From an uncultured Lachnospiraceae bacterium (GTDB lineage Bacteria > Bacillota > Clostridia > Lachnospirales > Lachnospiraceae), in the NCBI GenBank assembly GCA_910584785.1, contig CAJUDX010000038.1, positions 1-30,197 of the forward strand: a DNA stretch of 30,197 nucleotides. The letters run 5' to 3'. Shown in pieces: positions 1-7,209 of this stretch. Under the pieces are notes generated by a model. The model did not search any database, was not told where the DNA came from, and was given only the letters and a program-made list of their open reading frames with translations. Positions within the stretch are counted from its first letter, which is position 1, and each line of letters begins with the position of its first letter. The translations under genes and the position numbers were made by a program.

Positions 1-56
1 GCACTTGGGATACCTGAACTTAGACCGCCTAATCGGCGGTGAACTTTCACAGTAAA
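1..56 (+). promoter_or_regulatory. Conserved leader element, left copy (candidate regulatory RNA or operator)
   Basis: This stretch matches the reverse complement of 25818-25873 at 54 of 56 positions (differences at 9 and 48), with no gaps. It contains a perfect hairpin, ACCGCC/GGCGGT with loop TAATC (about 24-40), flanked by direct GAACTT repeats. It ends about 22 bases before the aminotransferase start, so it would lie in the 5' leader. The right copy stands in the same orientation and at a similar distance before a transporter gene. The hairpin has no following T-run, so it is not an intrinsic terminator. The left edge of this copy is cut by the window. It does not match any riboswitch consensus I can recall, so the ligand or binding factor is unknown. 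Confidence 0.65.
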
Positions 57-78
57 AATAAGAGAGCGGAGGTATAAG

Positions 79-1386
79 ATGAATAACGAATACAATCATG
101 GGGTTTTATTTGCAGATGATTACCAAAAAAACTTAAAAGCACAGTTCTGCTATGCGGACGAGGACCCGCAGTACGGAAAGCGGCTTTTCTTTGAAAATTC
201 CGGCGGTTCCCTGCGATTAAGAAGTGCTGTCGAAGCCAAGGCATCCTTAGAAGAATTTCCAGACTGTCCAGAGCGCGTGCGCGGCAGAGGCTTTGATTTA
301 TCCGCCTATGTAAAAAATGGAACGCAGGAAATCCTGGAAGTGATTTTCGGCGCAAAAAGCGGCGCGCTGATTACCGAGCTTTCAGCTTCCCAGACCATGT
401 TTCACGCAGTGGGAACTATTATGGAACATGTCACCTGGGGAACGAATGCGGTTACTTCTTCCTTAGAGCATCCGTCCGCCCACGACGCCGTAGAATACTA
501 TTGCAACCGGACAAACCGGGAATTTCGCGTCGTTCCGGCAAATACGGCGACCGGCGGCATTGACCCGGACGAGGTAATGAAATACGTTGATAAAGATACC
601 TGCCTGTTAAGTATTATGGCGGCATCAAATATTTCGGGCAATATTATGGATATCAAGGAAATTGTCCGTCGCGCACGGGAAATCAACCCGGAAATTTACA
701 TTATCAGTGATACGGTTCAGCACGCCCCCCATGCCGTTATCGACGTCGAGGACTGGAGAATTGACGCAGCAAACTTTGCCCCCTATAAATTTTTCGGTGT
801 GCGCGGCTGCGGATTTGCCTATGTATCGGACCGCGTGGCAAGCATGCCGCACCGAAAATTAATTCAGAAAGACGCCGATGTATGGGCGCTGGGAACCCCC
901 ACCCCAGGAAACTTTGCTGCAATGATAGCAGTTATCCAATATGTGTGTGATATCGGCACACACTTTATGGGAGATGAGAAGGCCAAAAAAGCAGATAAAC
1001 GAAGCTTATTTATCGAGGGAATGCACCATATCCATCTTCAGGAACGCGCCCTGCTTTACCGGATGCTGGAAGGGACCAAAGAGGTTCCCGGTCTGCGCCA
1101 CATCCCCGGAGTGGAAGTTTATGTAGATATGGAAGATTTGACCAGCAAGGATTTAATTGTTGCTATGGGCATTAAGGGAATCGAACATTCCGCATGTGTG
1201 CAAAAATACTTAGAACACGGCGTTACCGTGTTTGAGCGCTTAAAGAGCAGTATGTATTCCAAGCGAATTGTCGAGGCCCTAAACTTAGAAGGCGCCATTC
1301 GTGTTTCTCCTCTGCACTGCCATGGAACGGATGATATTGATGAATTTTTACGGATCACAAAGAAAATTGCGGATTCTGTGAAATAA
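79..1386 (+). CDS. Class V PLP-dependent aminotransferase (cysteine desulfurase/CefD-like)
   Basis: A 435-residue fold type I PLP enzyme of the class V aminotransferase superfamily (cysteine desulfurases, isopenicillin epimerases, Ser/Ala aminotransferases). The predicted PLP-binding lysine is K237 in APYKFFGVRGCGF, and the ring-nitrogen aspartate is D211 in ISDTVQHAPH. The N-terminal FENSGGS and the SLEHPSAH segment also fit the family. The text around the lysine departs from the usual SGHK of SufS/CsdA, so sulfur mobilisation should not be assumed. The start is fixed by GGAGG six bases upstream. It is monocistronic, ends at a strong hairpin terminator, and shares its leader with the AGCS symporter at 24276-25787, which suggests a role in using the same amino acid. 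The substrate is unknown. Confidence 0.85.
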   Translation: MNNEYNHGVLFADDYQKNLKAQFCYADEDPQYGKRLFFENSGGSLRLRSAVEAKASLEEFPDCPERVRGRGFDLSAYVKNGTQEILEVIFGAKSGALITELSASQTMFHAVGTIMEHVTWGTNAVTSSLEHPSAHDAVEYYCNRTNREFRVVPANTATGGIDPDEVMKYVDKDTCLLSIMAASNISGNIMDIKEIVRRAREINPEIYIISDTVQHAPHAVIDVEDWRIDAANFAPYKFFGVRGCGFAYVSDRVASMPHRKLIQKDADVWALGTPTPGNFAAMIAVIQYVCDIGTHFMGDEKAKKADKRSLFIEGMHHIHLQERALLYRMLEGTKEVPGLRHIPGVEVYVDMEDLTSKDLIVAMGIKGIEHSACVQKYLEHGVTVFERLKSSMYSKRIVEALNLEGAIRVSPLHCHGTDDIDEFLRITKKIADSVK

Positions 1387-1417
1387 ACTAATCCGGCAAA
1401 GCTACACTTTGATTTAC

Positions 1418-1487
1418 ATAAAAAGGGAGCTGCTGCAAAATATGGTTGATGCACTTAGCCGTTATTTTGCAGCAGCTCCCTTTTTAT
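1418..1487. repeat. Dispersed hairpin repeat, copy A; bidirectional terminator
   Basis: A perfect 25-bp inverted repeat (1418-1442 and 1463-1487) encloses a 20-base loop. The arms carry GGGAGCTGCTGCAAAAT and are bordered by A5 on the left and T5 on the right, so a transcript from either side gives a GC-rich stem followed by U's. It lies between the convergent aminotransferase and ABC ATPase genes. The loop (GGTTGATGCAC then TTAGCCGT) and arms recur at 24167-24277, so this is a repeat family and not just a local terminator. Confidence 0.85.
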
Positions 1488-1505
1488 GACAGATAACAAT
1501 TCTAT

Positions 1506-2264
1506 TCAGGGAATATATCTTCCCAAAAAGCTCCTCGTCCGCTCATTATCCGAAGCAAATACTTTCTGCGGCGGCCCTTCCTCGATAATTACCCCATTAG
1601 CCATAAAAATTACCCGATCAGAAATATCCCTAGCAAAAGACATCTCATGGGTAACGATCACCATAGCGATATGCAAATCTGCCAGCGATTTAATTACCTT
1701 CAGAACTTCTCCCGTCAGTTCTGGGTCGAGGGCTGAGGTTGGCTCGTCAAAGAACAGAATATTCGGATTTAGTGCCAGCGCACGGGCAATCGCTACCCTC
1801 TGGCATTGTCCGCCGGAAAGCTGACAGGGATAAGCTTCGGCCTTGTCTTCCAGTCCCATTTTCTTTAACAGCTCCATTGCCGTTTGATGCGCGTATTCTC
1901 TGCTCTTTTTCTGTACGGAAACCGGGGCGTCCATAATATTTTTTAACACAGAAAAATGGGGAAATAAATTAAAGTTCTGGAAAACCAGCCCGTAATTTTC
2001 CCGGATGCGCCGCAAATCCTTCTTATGGGCATAGAGCATCTTCCCGTCCTTGCCGCTCCAGGCTGCCTTCTCGCCAAGATAAATCAGTTCCCCGCTGTCC
2101 ATCGTTTCCAGCATGGTTGCACAGCGCAGAAGGGTGGATTTCCCTGAACCGGATGGTCCGATAATCGAAACAATCTCTCCCTTTTCCACGGACAGGGAAA
2201 TATCCTGAATAACCGAAAGCCCATCAAAGGATTTCTTCACATGATTCATTTCCAGAAGCTTCAT
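1506..2264 (-). CDS. Polar amino acid ABC transporter, ATP-binding protein
   Basis: A 252-residue cytoplasmic ATPase of the GlnQ/HisP/TcyN family that would power uptake by the permease at 2329-2979. All nucleotide-binding motifs are present: Walker A GPSGSGKST at 36-44, Q-loop Gln96, signature LSGGQ at 149-153, Walker B ILFFDEP at 169-175 with Glu174, and H-loop His206. Length is normal. It is the last gene of a binding protein-permease-ATPase operon on the minus strand, ending just short of hairpin repeat A. Substrate cannot be read from the ATPase; cystine, glutamine and similar polar amino acids are all possible. Confidence 0.93.
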   Translation of the reverse strand: MKLLEMNHVKKSFDGLSVIQDISLSVEKGEIVSIIGPSGSGKSTLLRCATMLETMDSGELIYLGEKAAWSGKDGKMLYAHKKDLRRIRENYGLVFQNFNLFPHFSVLKNIMDAPVSVQKKSREYAHQTAMELLKKMGLEDKAEAYPCQLSGGQCQRVAIARALALNPNILFFDEPTSALDPELTGEVLKVIKSLADLHIAMVIVTHEMSFARDISDRVIFMANGVIIEEGPPQKVFASDNERTRSFLGRYIP

Positions 2265-2328
2265 TTTCCTATCTCCTTATCAAATAACAGAAACGCCAGA
2301 CCGTTTTTGCCGCCTCTTAGGATGTTAA

Positions 2329-2979
2329 TTACTGATAATACGCTAATTTCTTTTCTGCAAAGTCCATCGCCATTGCCACCACCAGATTAAACAGATAATA
2401 GAATATCCCGGCAGCTACAAAGGGAATTAAGCTGGTCTGCGAGGAAGCAAGTGCTTTGGCAATGGCAAACATTTCCAGAACGCTGATAGTAAATGCTAGT
2501 GACGTATCCTTAACCAGTGTAATCACTTCATTTGTCACCGATGGAAGAATCCGCTTAACCACCTGTGGCAGGATAATCTTAAAAAAGGTCTGTGTCCTGC
2601 TGTAGCCCAAAAGCTTTGCCGCTTCATACTGCCCCGCCGGCATTGACTGAATCCCGCTGCGGTAAATCTCGGCAAAATACGCCGCATAATTTACCACAAA
2701 CCCAATCCACGCCGCCCAAATCCGGTAGCTGTTGGTAATCTTAATTCCAAACAGATAATAAGGCCCAAAATACACCACCATCAACTGCAGCATCAGCGGC
2801 GTTCCACGCATTATGGAAATATAGCCTTTCACCAGTCCACGCAAAAGAGGGTGCTTTGACATCCGCCCAAACGCAACCACCATGCCAAGGGGCAGTGAAA
2901 AAATCAGCGTGACCAGAAATATCTGAATACTGACAAACATTCCTCCTGCTAACTGTGCTATCATCTTTTCAACGGTCAT
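2329..2979 (-). CDS. Polar amino acid ABC transporter, permease
   Basis: A 216-residue inner-membrane permease of the HisMQ/GlnP type. Hydrophobic segments are visible near residues 15-35, 55-75, 85-105 and 180-205. The EAA-type coupling loop is present as EAAKLLGYSRTQTFFKIILPQ in the middle of the protein, where the ATPase docks. TPLMLQLMVVYFG is also typical of the family. Only one permease is encoded, so the transporter probably works as a homodimer. It lies 63 bases downstream of the binding protein and 64 bases upstream of the ATPase gene. Confidence 0.92.
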   Translation of the reverse strand: MTVEKMIAQLAGGMFVSIQIFLVTLIFSLPLGMVVAFGRMSKHPLLRGLVKGYISIMRGTPLMLQLMVVYFGPYYLFGIKITNSYRIWAAWIGFVVNYAAYFAEIYRSGIQSMPAGQYEAAKLLGYSRTQTFFKIILPQVVKRILPSVTNEVITLVKDTSLAFTISVLEMFAIAKALASSQTSLIPFVAAGIFYYLFNLVVAMAMDFAEKKLAYYQ

Positions 2980-3042
2980 TTTTCCCTGCTCCTTTTCCTG
3001 TTGTTTTCCCTGCCTGTTTTTTCCAGTTTGTTTTTTCTTATC

Positions 3043-3951
3043 TTATTTCCCAATGGTGGTAACGTCGCGCCCGAACCACTTATCCGATACCTCAGCCAGT
3101 GAGCCGTCGGCTGCCATTTCTTCCAGTACTGTCTGCACCTGATCCCTTAATTCTTCATTGCCCTTTTTAAAGCCGATGCCGTATTCCTCGGAAGCCAGCG
3201 TTTCTTCCAGAACCACATAATTATCCCCGTCATCTCTTTGTTCAATCTGGTATCCGGCGACAATCACATCCATGGCAATTGCATCAACTGCACCCATTTC
3301 CAGATCCATAAACGCTGTATTATAATCCGGCGTTGTCTGTAAGGTTCCAAACGTTCCGGTCAGTTCTTCATTATCTTTTAATGCTGCCTCTGCTGAAGAA
3401 TCTGCCTGTACTTCTACAATCTTTCCTGCCAGATCGGCAAAATTCTCTATACCAGAATCGGCAGTGACCACGAATACCTGGCTGTTGTCCATGTAAGGCG
3501 TACTCCAGGTATAATCATCCTCACGCCCGTTCATGGTAAAACCATTCCAGATACAGTCGATCGTCCCGGAGTTCAGCTCCATATCCTTTGCATCCCAGGC
3601 AATAGGCTGAGGTACAAATTCCAGGCCCAGGCGTTTTGCAACCTCCTGCGCCAGTTCCAAATCAAAACCAGTATATTCTCCGTTATCGCCCACAAATCCC
3701 ATCGGCGGAAAATCCTGGTCAAAACCTACCGTAAATGTTCCAGAAACAGCTTTTTCTTCCCCTTTATTCTCTTCCCCTTCTCCTGCCTCTTCTGAAGTTT
3801 CTCCGGCTTCACTCTCCGGCGCGGCTTCCTGGGCTGTGGTTGTTTCTGCGGCAGTCGTTGCTGCCGTCGTTGTTTCTGCGCTGCCACCTCCGCAACCTGC
3901 CAAAGATACCATCATCGCTCCTGCTAATAATGCAATTCCCGTTTTTTTCAT
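3043..3951 (-). CDS. Polar amino acid ABC transporter, substrate-binding lipoprotein (family 3)
   Basis: A membrane-anchored extracellular binding protein with a lysine-containing signal peptide and lipobox SLAGC. A Thr/Ala/Glu-rich linker of roughly 45 residues follows, then a family 3 solute-binding domain (TFTVGFDQDFPPMGF, then GFDLELAQEVAKRLG). The domain has the usual length and ends in KWFGRD. The reading frame can begin at a GTG at 3954, but the ATG at 3951 fits the GAGGAGGA ribosome site better. The exact amino acid is not readable. It is first in its operon, preceded by a candidate promoter and a long leader at 3955-4159. Confidence 0.9.
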   Translation of the reverse strand: MKKTGIALLAGAMMVSLAGCGGGSAETTTAATTAAETTTAQEAAPESEAGETSEEAGEGEENKGEEKAVSGTFTVGFDQDFPPMGFVGDNGEYTGFDLELAQEVAKRLGLEFVPQPIAWDAKDMELNSGTIDCIWNGFTMNGREDDYTWSTPYMDNSQVFVVTADSGIENFADLAGKIVEVQADSSAEAALKDNEELTGTFGTLQTTPDYNTAFMDLEMGAVDAIAMDVIVAGYQIEQRDDGDNYVVLEETLASEEYGIGFKKGNEELRDQVQTVLEEMAADGSLAEVSDKWFGRDVTTIGK

Positions 3952-3954
3952 CAC

Positions 3955-4180
3955 TTTCTCTTCCTCCTCATTTTACCTGCCATTTTTCATAAAGTAAACA
4001 CTTAAAGTCAAAGGAAATTTGGAATACCTAAAGGGCACGATATCCGTTCCGCAACGTCCTTGACAGGTTAAGTACTGCTTTTCCAATGAAAAATAGCGGC
4101 CGCTCTCTTTTACATCTGCGGCACGCTACCATATTAGCATATTAAAGTGAATCTGTCTATCTTTTTTCACATTGTTTTTT
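3955..4180 (-). other. Leader region of the amino acid ABC operon
   Basis: This 226-base non-coding stretch separates the binding-protein gene from the small membrane protein upstream. It has one candidate promoter (4131-4159) and would give a leader of about 170 nt. Within it are a short GC palindrome AGCGGCCGCT followed by ATTTTT (around 4093-4104, minus reading), possible pairing of GTGCCGC with GCGGC, and a 14-base stretch at 4019-4032 resembling the leader element, but in the opposite orientation relative to its gene. I do not recognise a known riboswitch. Confidence 0.4.
4131..4159 (-). promoter_or_regulatory. Candidate sigma-A promoter of the amino acid ABC operon
   Basis: Read on the minus strand there is TAGACA (4154-4159), a 17-base spacer and TAATAT (4131-4136). 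The -35 box matches consensus at five of six positions, the -10 box at four. It faces the binding-protein gene about 180 bases downstream. Confidence 0.45.
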
Positions 4181-4486
4181 TCAATGACTCGCTATCATTC
4201 CCAGCACCAGCATAATCCCCAGCAAAATAAACAGTGCCACAATAATTCTGTCCATCGTTTTTAACGATACATCGAAACGATCATACAGCCTTTCTCTTGG
4301 CATCAGGATTCTCTGGTATTCTTCATATTTACGTCTCAGCTGTTCATTTTCCTCCGCCAGCTTTCGATTCTTTTCCTCCAGCTCTTTAAGCGACATCTCT
4401 ATACTTTCAGACGTTATCCTCCCGCCTTCGGACGCCGTTATCCTGTTTTCTGATGCCATCCTCTCCTTTTCGTTCTGACAAGCCAT
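4181..4486 (-). CDS. Small coiled-coil, tail-anchored membrane protein, unknown function
   Basis: A 101-residue protein I do not recognise. Residues about 30-60 form a highly charged heptad-like coiled coil (LKELEEKNRKLAEENEQLRR), and the C-terminus ends in a single hydrophobic segment (about 80-98, IIVALFILLGIMLVLGMI). This suggests a cytoplasmic coiled coil with a C-terminal membrane anchor. A GGAG precedes the chosen ATG by eight bases. A second ATG ten codons downstream, just after GGAGAGG, is possible. The gene follows the mgl operon but is separated from it by an intrinsic terminator, so it is probably a separate unit and not an mgl component. Confidence 0.6.
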   Translation of the reverse strand: MACQNEKERMASENRITASEGGRITSESIEMSLKELEEKNRKLAEENEQLRRKYEEYQRILMPRERLYDRFDVSLKTMDRIIVALFILLGIMLVLGMIASH

Positions 4487-4547
4487 GCTTCATTCTCCAT
4501 TCTCATGTCTGAATACAGTTCAATCTTTAAACTTGCTCCGGCAATAG

Positions 4548-4580
4548 AAAAAAGGGCCGCCGTTCTCCCCGGCAAGCCCT
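4548..4580 (-). terminator. Intrinsic terminator after mglC
   Basis: Read on the minus strand, AGGGC-TGCCG pairs with CGGC-GCCCT (arms 4570-4580 and 4553-4562, each arm with a small bulge) and is followed by six T's (4548-4553). It lies directly behind the mglC stop codon and would end the mglBAC transcript. Confidence 0.75.
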
Positions 4581-4593
4581 ATTTCAGCTGTCC

Positions 4594-5592
4594 CTACTTC
4601 TTTGCAATATACTTCCGAATATCCAAAGCAATAGATACAATAATTACAATACCCTGTACAATGTACTGGTAGTTCGTCTCGATGCCCAAGAACTGCATCG
4701 CTGACTTTAACAGCTCAAATACCAATACACCAATCAGTACGCCGGATACACGACCAACACCGCCGTTTACGGATACGCCGCCGATGGTACAGGCAGCAAT
4801 TGCCTCAAGCTCATAGCCCTGGCCCATGTTTACTGAAGTACCACCTGCCTTAGCGCCCAACAGAAATCCTGCCAGTGCATAAAGCACGCCTGCCATCACG
4901 TAAATAATAATCTTTGTTTTCTTAACATTAACACCGGATACTTCTGCCGCCTGCTCGTTGCCGCCGATAGCATACATGTACTTGCCGTGCGGCGTCATAT
5001 TGTAAAGGAACCACATAATCAGTCCCACAATCAACGCAATCCAGAACAGGAAAGGTATGCCCAGGAAACGGCCTGTCGCCACATAAGTATAATCGTCCCG
5101 GTAACCGCCGATAGGGGTGGCATCGGTATAAACCAGACAGATACCATAAACCATCAGCTGCATCCCCAGGGTTCCGATAAATGCCGGTACGTTCAGATAT
5201 GAAATAACAATACCATTAATCAATCCAAAAATGGCACAGATTGCCATGGAGATCAGCAAAACCACTAAAACCCACCATATACCATAAGCCGGGAGATTCT
5301 TGGTCAGTTCAAAACGTCCCGAATAATCTGCCTTCTGCAATAATGTACCTGCAACGCAGGCTGCAAGACCTACGGCACGTCCGGCAGAAAGGTCTGTACC
5401 CTTGGTAATCAGACACCCGGAAACACCCACAGCGATAATAAAACGGGGCGCTACGTTAAGAGCAATGCTCTGTAAGTTACGAAGGGTAAAAAACTTGGGG
5501 CGCATAATTCCTGTGTAGAGTACCAGGATACCTAATACACAGATAATTCCATAATTAATCAGGAATTGCTTCCAATCCATTTTTTTCGTCAT
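4594..5592 (-). CDS. mglC: Galactose/methyl galactoside ABC transporter permease MglC
   Basis: A 332-residue membrane permease of the RbsC/MglC branch of sugar ABC transporters, with about eight to ten hydrophobic segments across its length. GTDLSAGRAVGLAACVAG near residue 65, the periplasmic YTDATPIGG stretch, and ACTIGGVSVNGGVGRVSG near 275 are typical of MglC. The start has GGAGG nine bases upstream. It is the third gene of mglB-mglA-mglC, 14 bases behind mglA, and is followed by an intrinsic terminator. Confidence 0.93.
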   Translation of the reverse strand: MTKKMDWKQFLINYGIICVLGILVLYTGIMRPKFFTLRNLQSIALNVAPRFIIAVGVSGCLITKGTDLSAGRAVGLAACVAGTLLQKADYSGRFELTKNLPAYGIWWVLVVLLISMAICAIFGLINGIVISYLNVPAFIGTLGMQLMVYGICLVYTDATPIGGYRDDYTYVATGRFLGIPFLFWIALIVGLIMWFLYNMTPHGKYMYAIGGNEQAAEVSGVNVKKTKIIIYVMAGVLYALAGFLLGAKAGGTSVNMGQGYELEAIAACTIGGVSVNGGVGRVSGVLIGVLVFELLKSAMQFLGIETNYQYIVQGIVIIVSIALDIRKYIAKK

Positions 5593-5606
5593 TGTATCGT
5601 TCCTCC

Positions 5607-7121
5607 CTAATTCCCAAATTGTGTTGCAAAACTCATGATCTTTTCCTGGGTAGCCTCCTCGCCCTCCAGATCACCCGTAATTTTTCCATTACACATAACA
5701 ATAATCCGGTGGGACATGCCGAGAAGCTCCGGCATTTCGGAGGAAATCATGATAATGGATTTTCCCTGTCTGGCCAACTCAATCATAATCTGATAAATTT
5801 CGTACTTGGCACCTACGTCAATACCGCGGGTAGGCTCGTCCATAATCAGTACGTCCGGGTTGTTTGCCAGCCATCTTGCAATAATCACCTTCTGCTGATT
5901 ACCGCCCGACAATGACTGGATCAGTGTTTTGCTGCTCGGTGTTTTTATACTCAGCTTACCTACATTTTCCTGAACCAGCTGTTCAATCTTCTTATGGTTC
6001 AGCATCACATTAGCTTCCAAATACTGGTTTAAGGAAGAAATGGAAACATTGTCCGCGATAGAAAGACATCCCAGAATACCGGTTCCCCGCCGATCCTCTG
6101 TGATCATACCAATTCCCTCTGCAATCGCATCCTTGGGACGACGGATATTAACCTTCTTTCCCTTCACCAGCACATCGCCGCTGGCAATACCGCGCATACC
6201 AAAGATGGCTTCCATAATCTCCGTTCTCTGTGCACCAACCAGACCGCCAAAGCCAAGGATTTCACCCTTTCTCAGCTTAAACGAGCAGTTCTGGAAGGAA
6301 CGCTCATGAATGGAAGATAAATTTTGCACCTCCAAAACCACTTCATCGGTACGGTAATCCTCCTTGGGCGGATAAACATTCGTCAGCTCGCGGCCTACCA
6401 TCTGGCGCACGATCTCATCATCTGAAATATCCTTAACCTCCCAGGAACCCACATATGTACCATCCCGCATTATGGTGATATCGTCGGCAATTTGCCGAAT
6501 TTCCGCCATCTTGTGGGAAATATATATCATAGCAACACCTCTGGATTTTAAATCCCGGATAATGCGGAATAATGCTTCTACCTCATTATCCGTCAGCGAA
6601 GAGGTCGGTTCATCCAAAATTACAATTTGTGCACTCTGAGAAACTGCCTTGGCAATCTCCACCGACTGCATCTGCCCAATCGACAATGTACCCAGCTTTG
6701 CCTTAGGGTCAAAATTCATTTTAACATCCTTCAGCCACTTTTCAGACTCTTCATTCATGGTTTTATGATCTACCATGGCAAAAGGACCAATTTTCTTTTT
6801 CGGATACCTTCCCAAATACATGTTTTCTGCAATTGACCGTTCCGGGATCGGCTGCAGCTCCTGATGCACCATCGCCAGCCCCTTGTGCAGTGCATCATCA
6901 GGATTTTCAATCGTCGTTTCCATACCGTCAATTTTAATGGAGCCTGTGTCCATTTTATAAATACCAAAAAGGCACTTCATCAGAGTGGATTTTCCTGCAC
7001 CGTTTTCTCCCATCAGCGCGTGAACCGTCCCCGGACGAACTTTTAAGTGAACCCCGTCGAGCGCCTTAACACCTGGGAAGCTTTTCGATACATTTTCCAT
7101 CTCCAGTCTGTACTCTGCCAT
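5607..7121 (-). CDS. mglA: Galactose/methyl galactoside ABC transporter ATPase MglA
   Basis: A 504-residue ATPase with two ABC domains in one chain, the normal size for MglA/RbsA. The first domain has Walker A GENGAGKST at 38-46, signature LSIGQMQ and Walker B VILDEPTSSL. The second has the degenerate P-loop GGLVGAQRTE usual for this family, signature LSGGNQQKV and VLIMDEPTRGID. A single chain provides both nucleotide sites for the MglC dimer. AAGGAG lies eight bases before the ATG. An intrinsic terminator-like hairpin separates it from mglB, so its transcript is likely less abundant than mglB mRNA. Confidence 0.95.
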   Translation of the reverse strand: MAEYRLEMENVSKSFPGVKALDGVHLKVRPGTVHALMGENGAGKSTLMKCLFGIYKMDTGSIKIDGMETTIENPDDALHKGLAMVHQELQPIPERSIAENMYLGRYPKKKIGPFAMVDHKTMNEESEKWLKDVKMNFDPKAKLGTLSIGQMQSVEIAKAVSQSAQIVILDEPTSSLTDNEVEALFRIIRDLKSRGVAMIYISHKMAEIRQIADDITIMRDGTYVGSWEVKDISDDEIVRQMVGRELTNVYPPKEDYRTDEVVLEVQNLSSIHERSFQNCSFKLRKGEILGFGGLVGAQRTEIMEAIFGMRGIASGDVLVKGKKVNIRRPKDAIAEGIGMITEDRRGTGILGCLSIADNVSISSLNQYLEANVMLNHKKIEQLVQENVGKLSIKTPSSKTLIQSLSGGNQQKVIIARWLANNPDVLIMDEPTRGIDVGAKYEIYQIMIELARQGKSIIMISSEMPELLGMSHRIIVMCNGKITGDLEGEEATQEKIMSFATQFGN

Positions 7122-7155
7122 CCCCTAGTCTCCTTTCCCTACCTCTTCCTTCGAT

Positions 7156-7189
7156 AAAAAATGGGGTGTATCCTCAAGATACACCCCAT
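7156..7189 (-). terminator. Partial terminator between mglB and mglA
   Basis: A perfect 12-bp stem, ATGGGGTGTATC/GATACACCCCAT (7178-7189 and 7161-7172) with a 5-base loop, is followed on the minus strand by six T's (7156-7161). It sits inside the mgl operon just after the binding-protein gene. This matches the common arrangement in which read-through is limited so that binding protein is made in excess over ATPase and permease. Confidence 0.85.
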
Positions 7190-7209
7190 GTAAGCAATTC
7201 CTGCCGGAA

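Noticed and set aside
7156..7189. mglB-mglA hairpin as a possible riboswitch
   Set aside because: A single perfect stem with a T-run is fully explained as an intrinsic terminator; there is no further structure.
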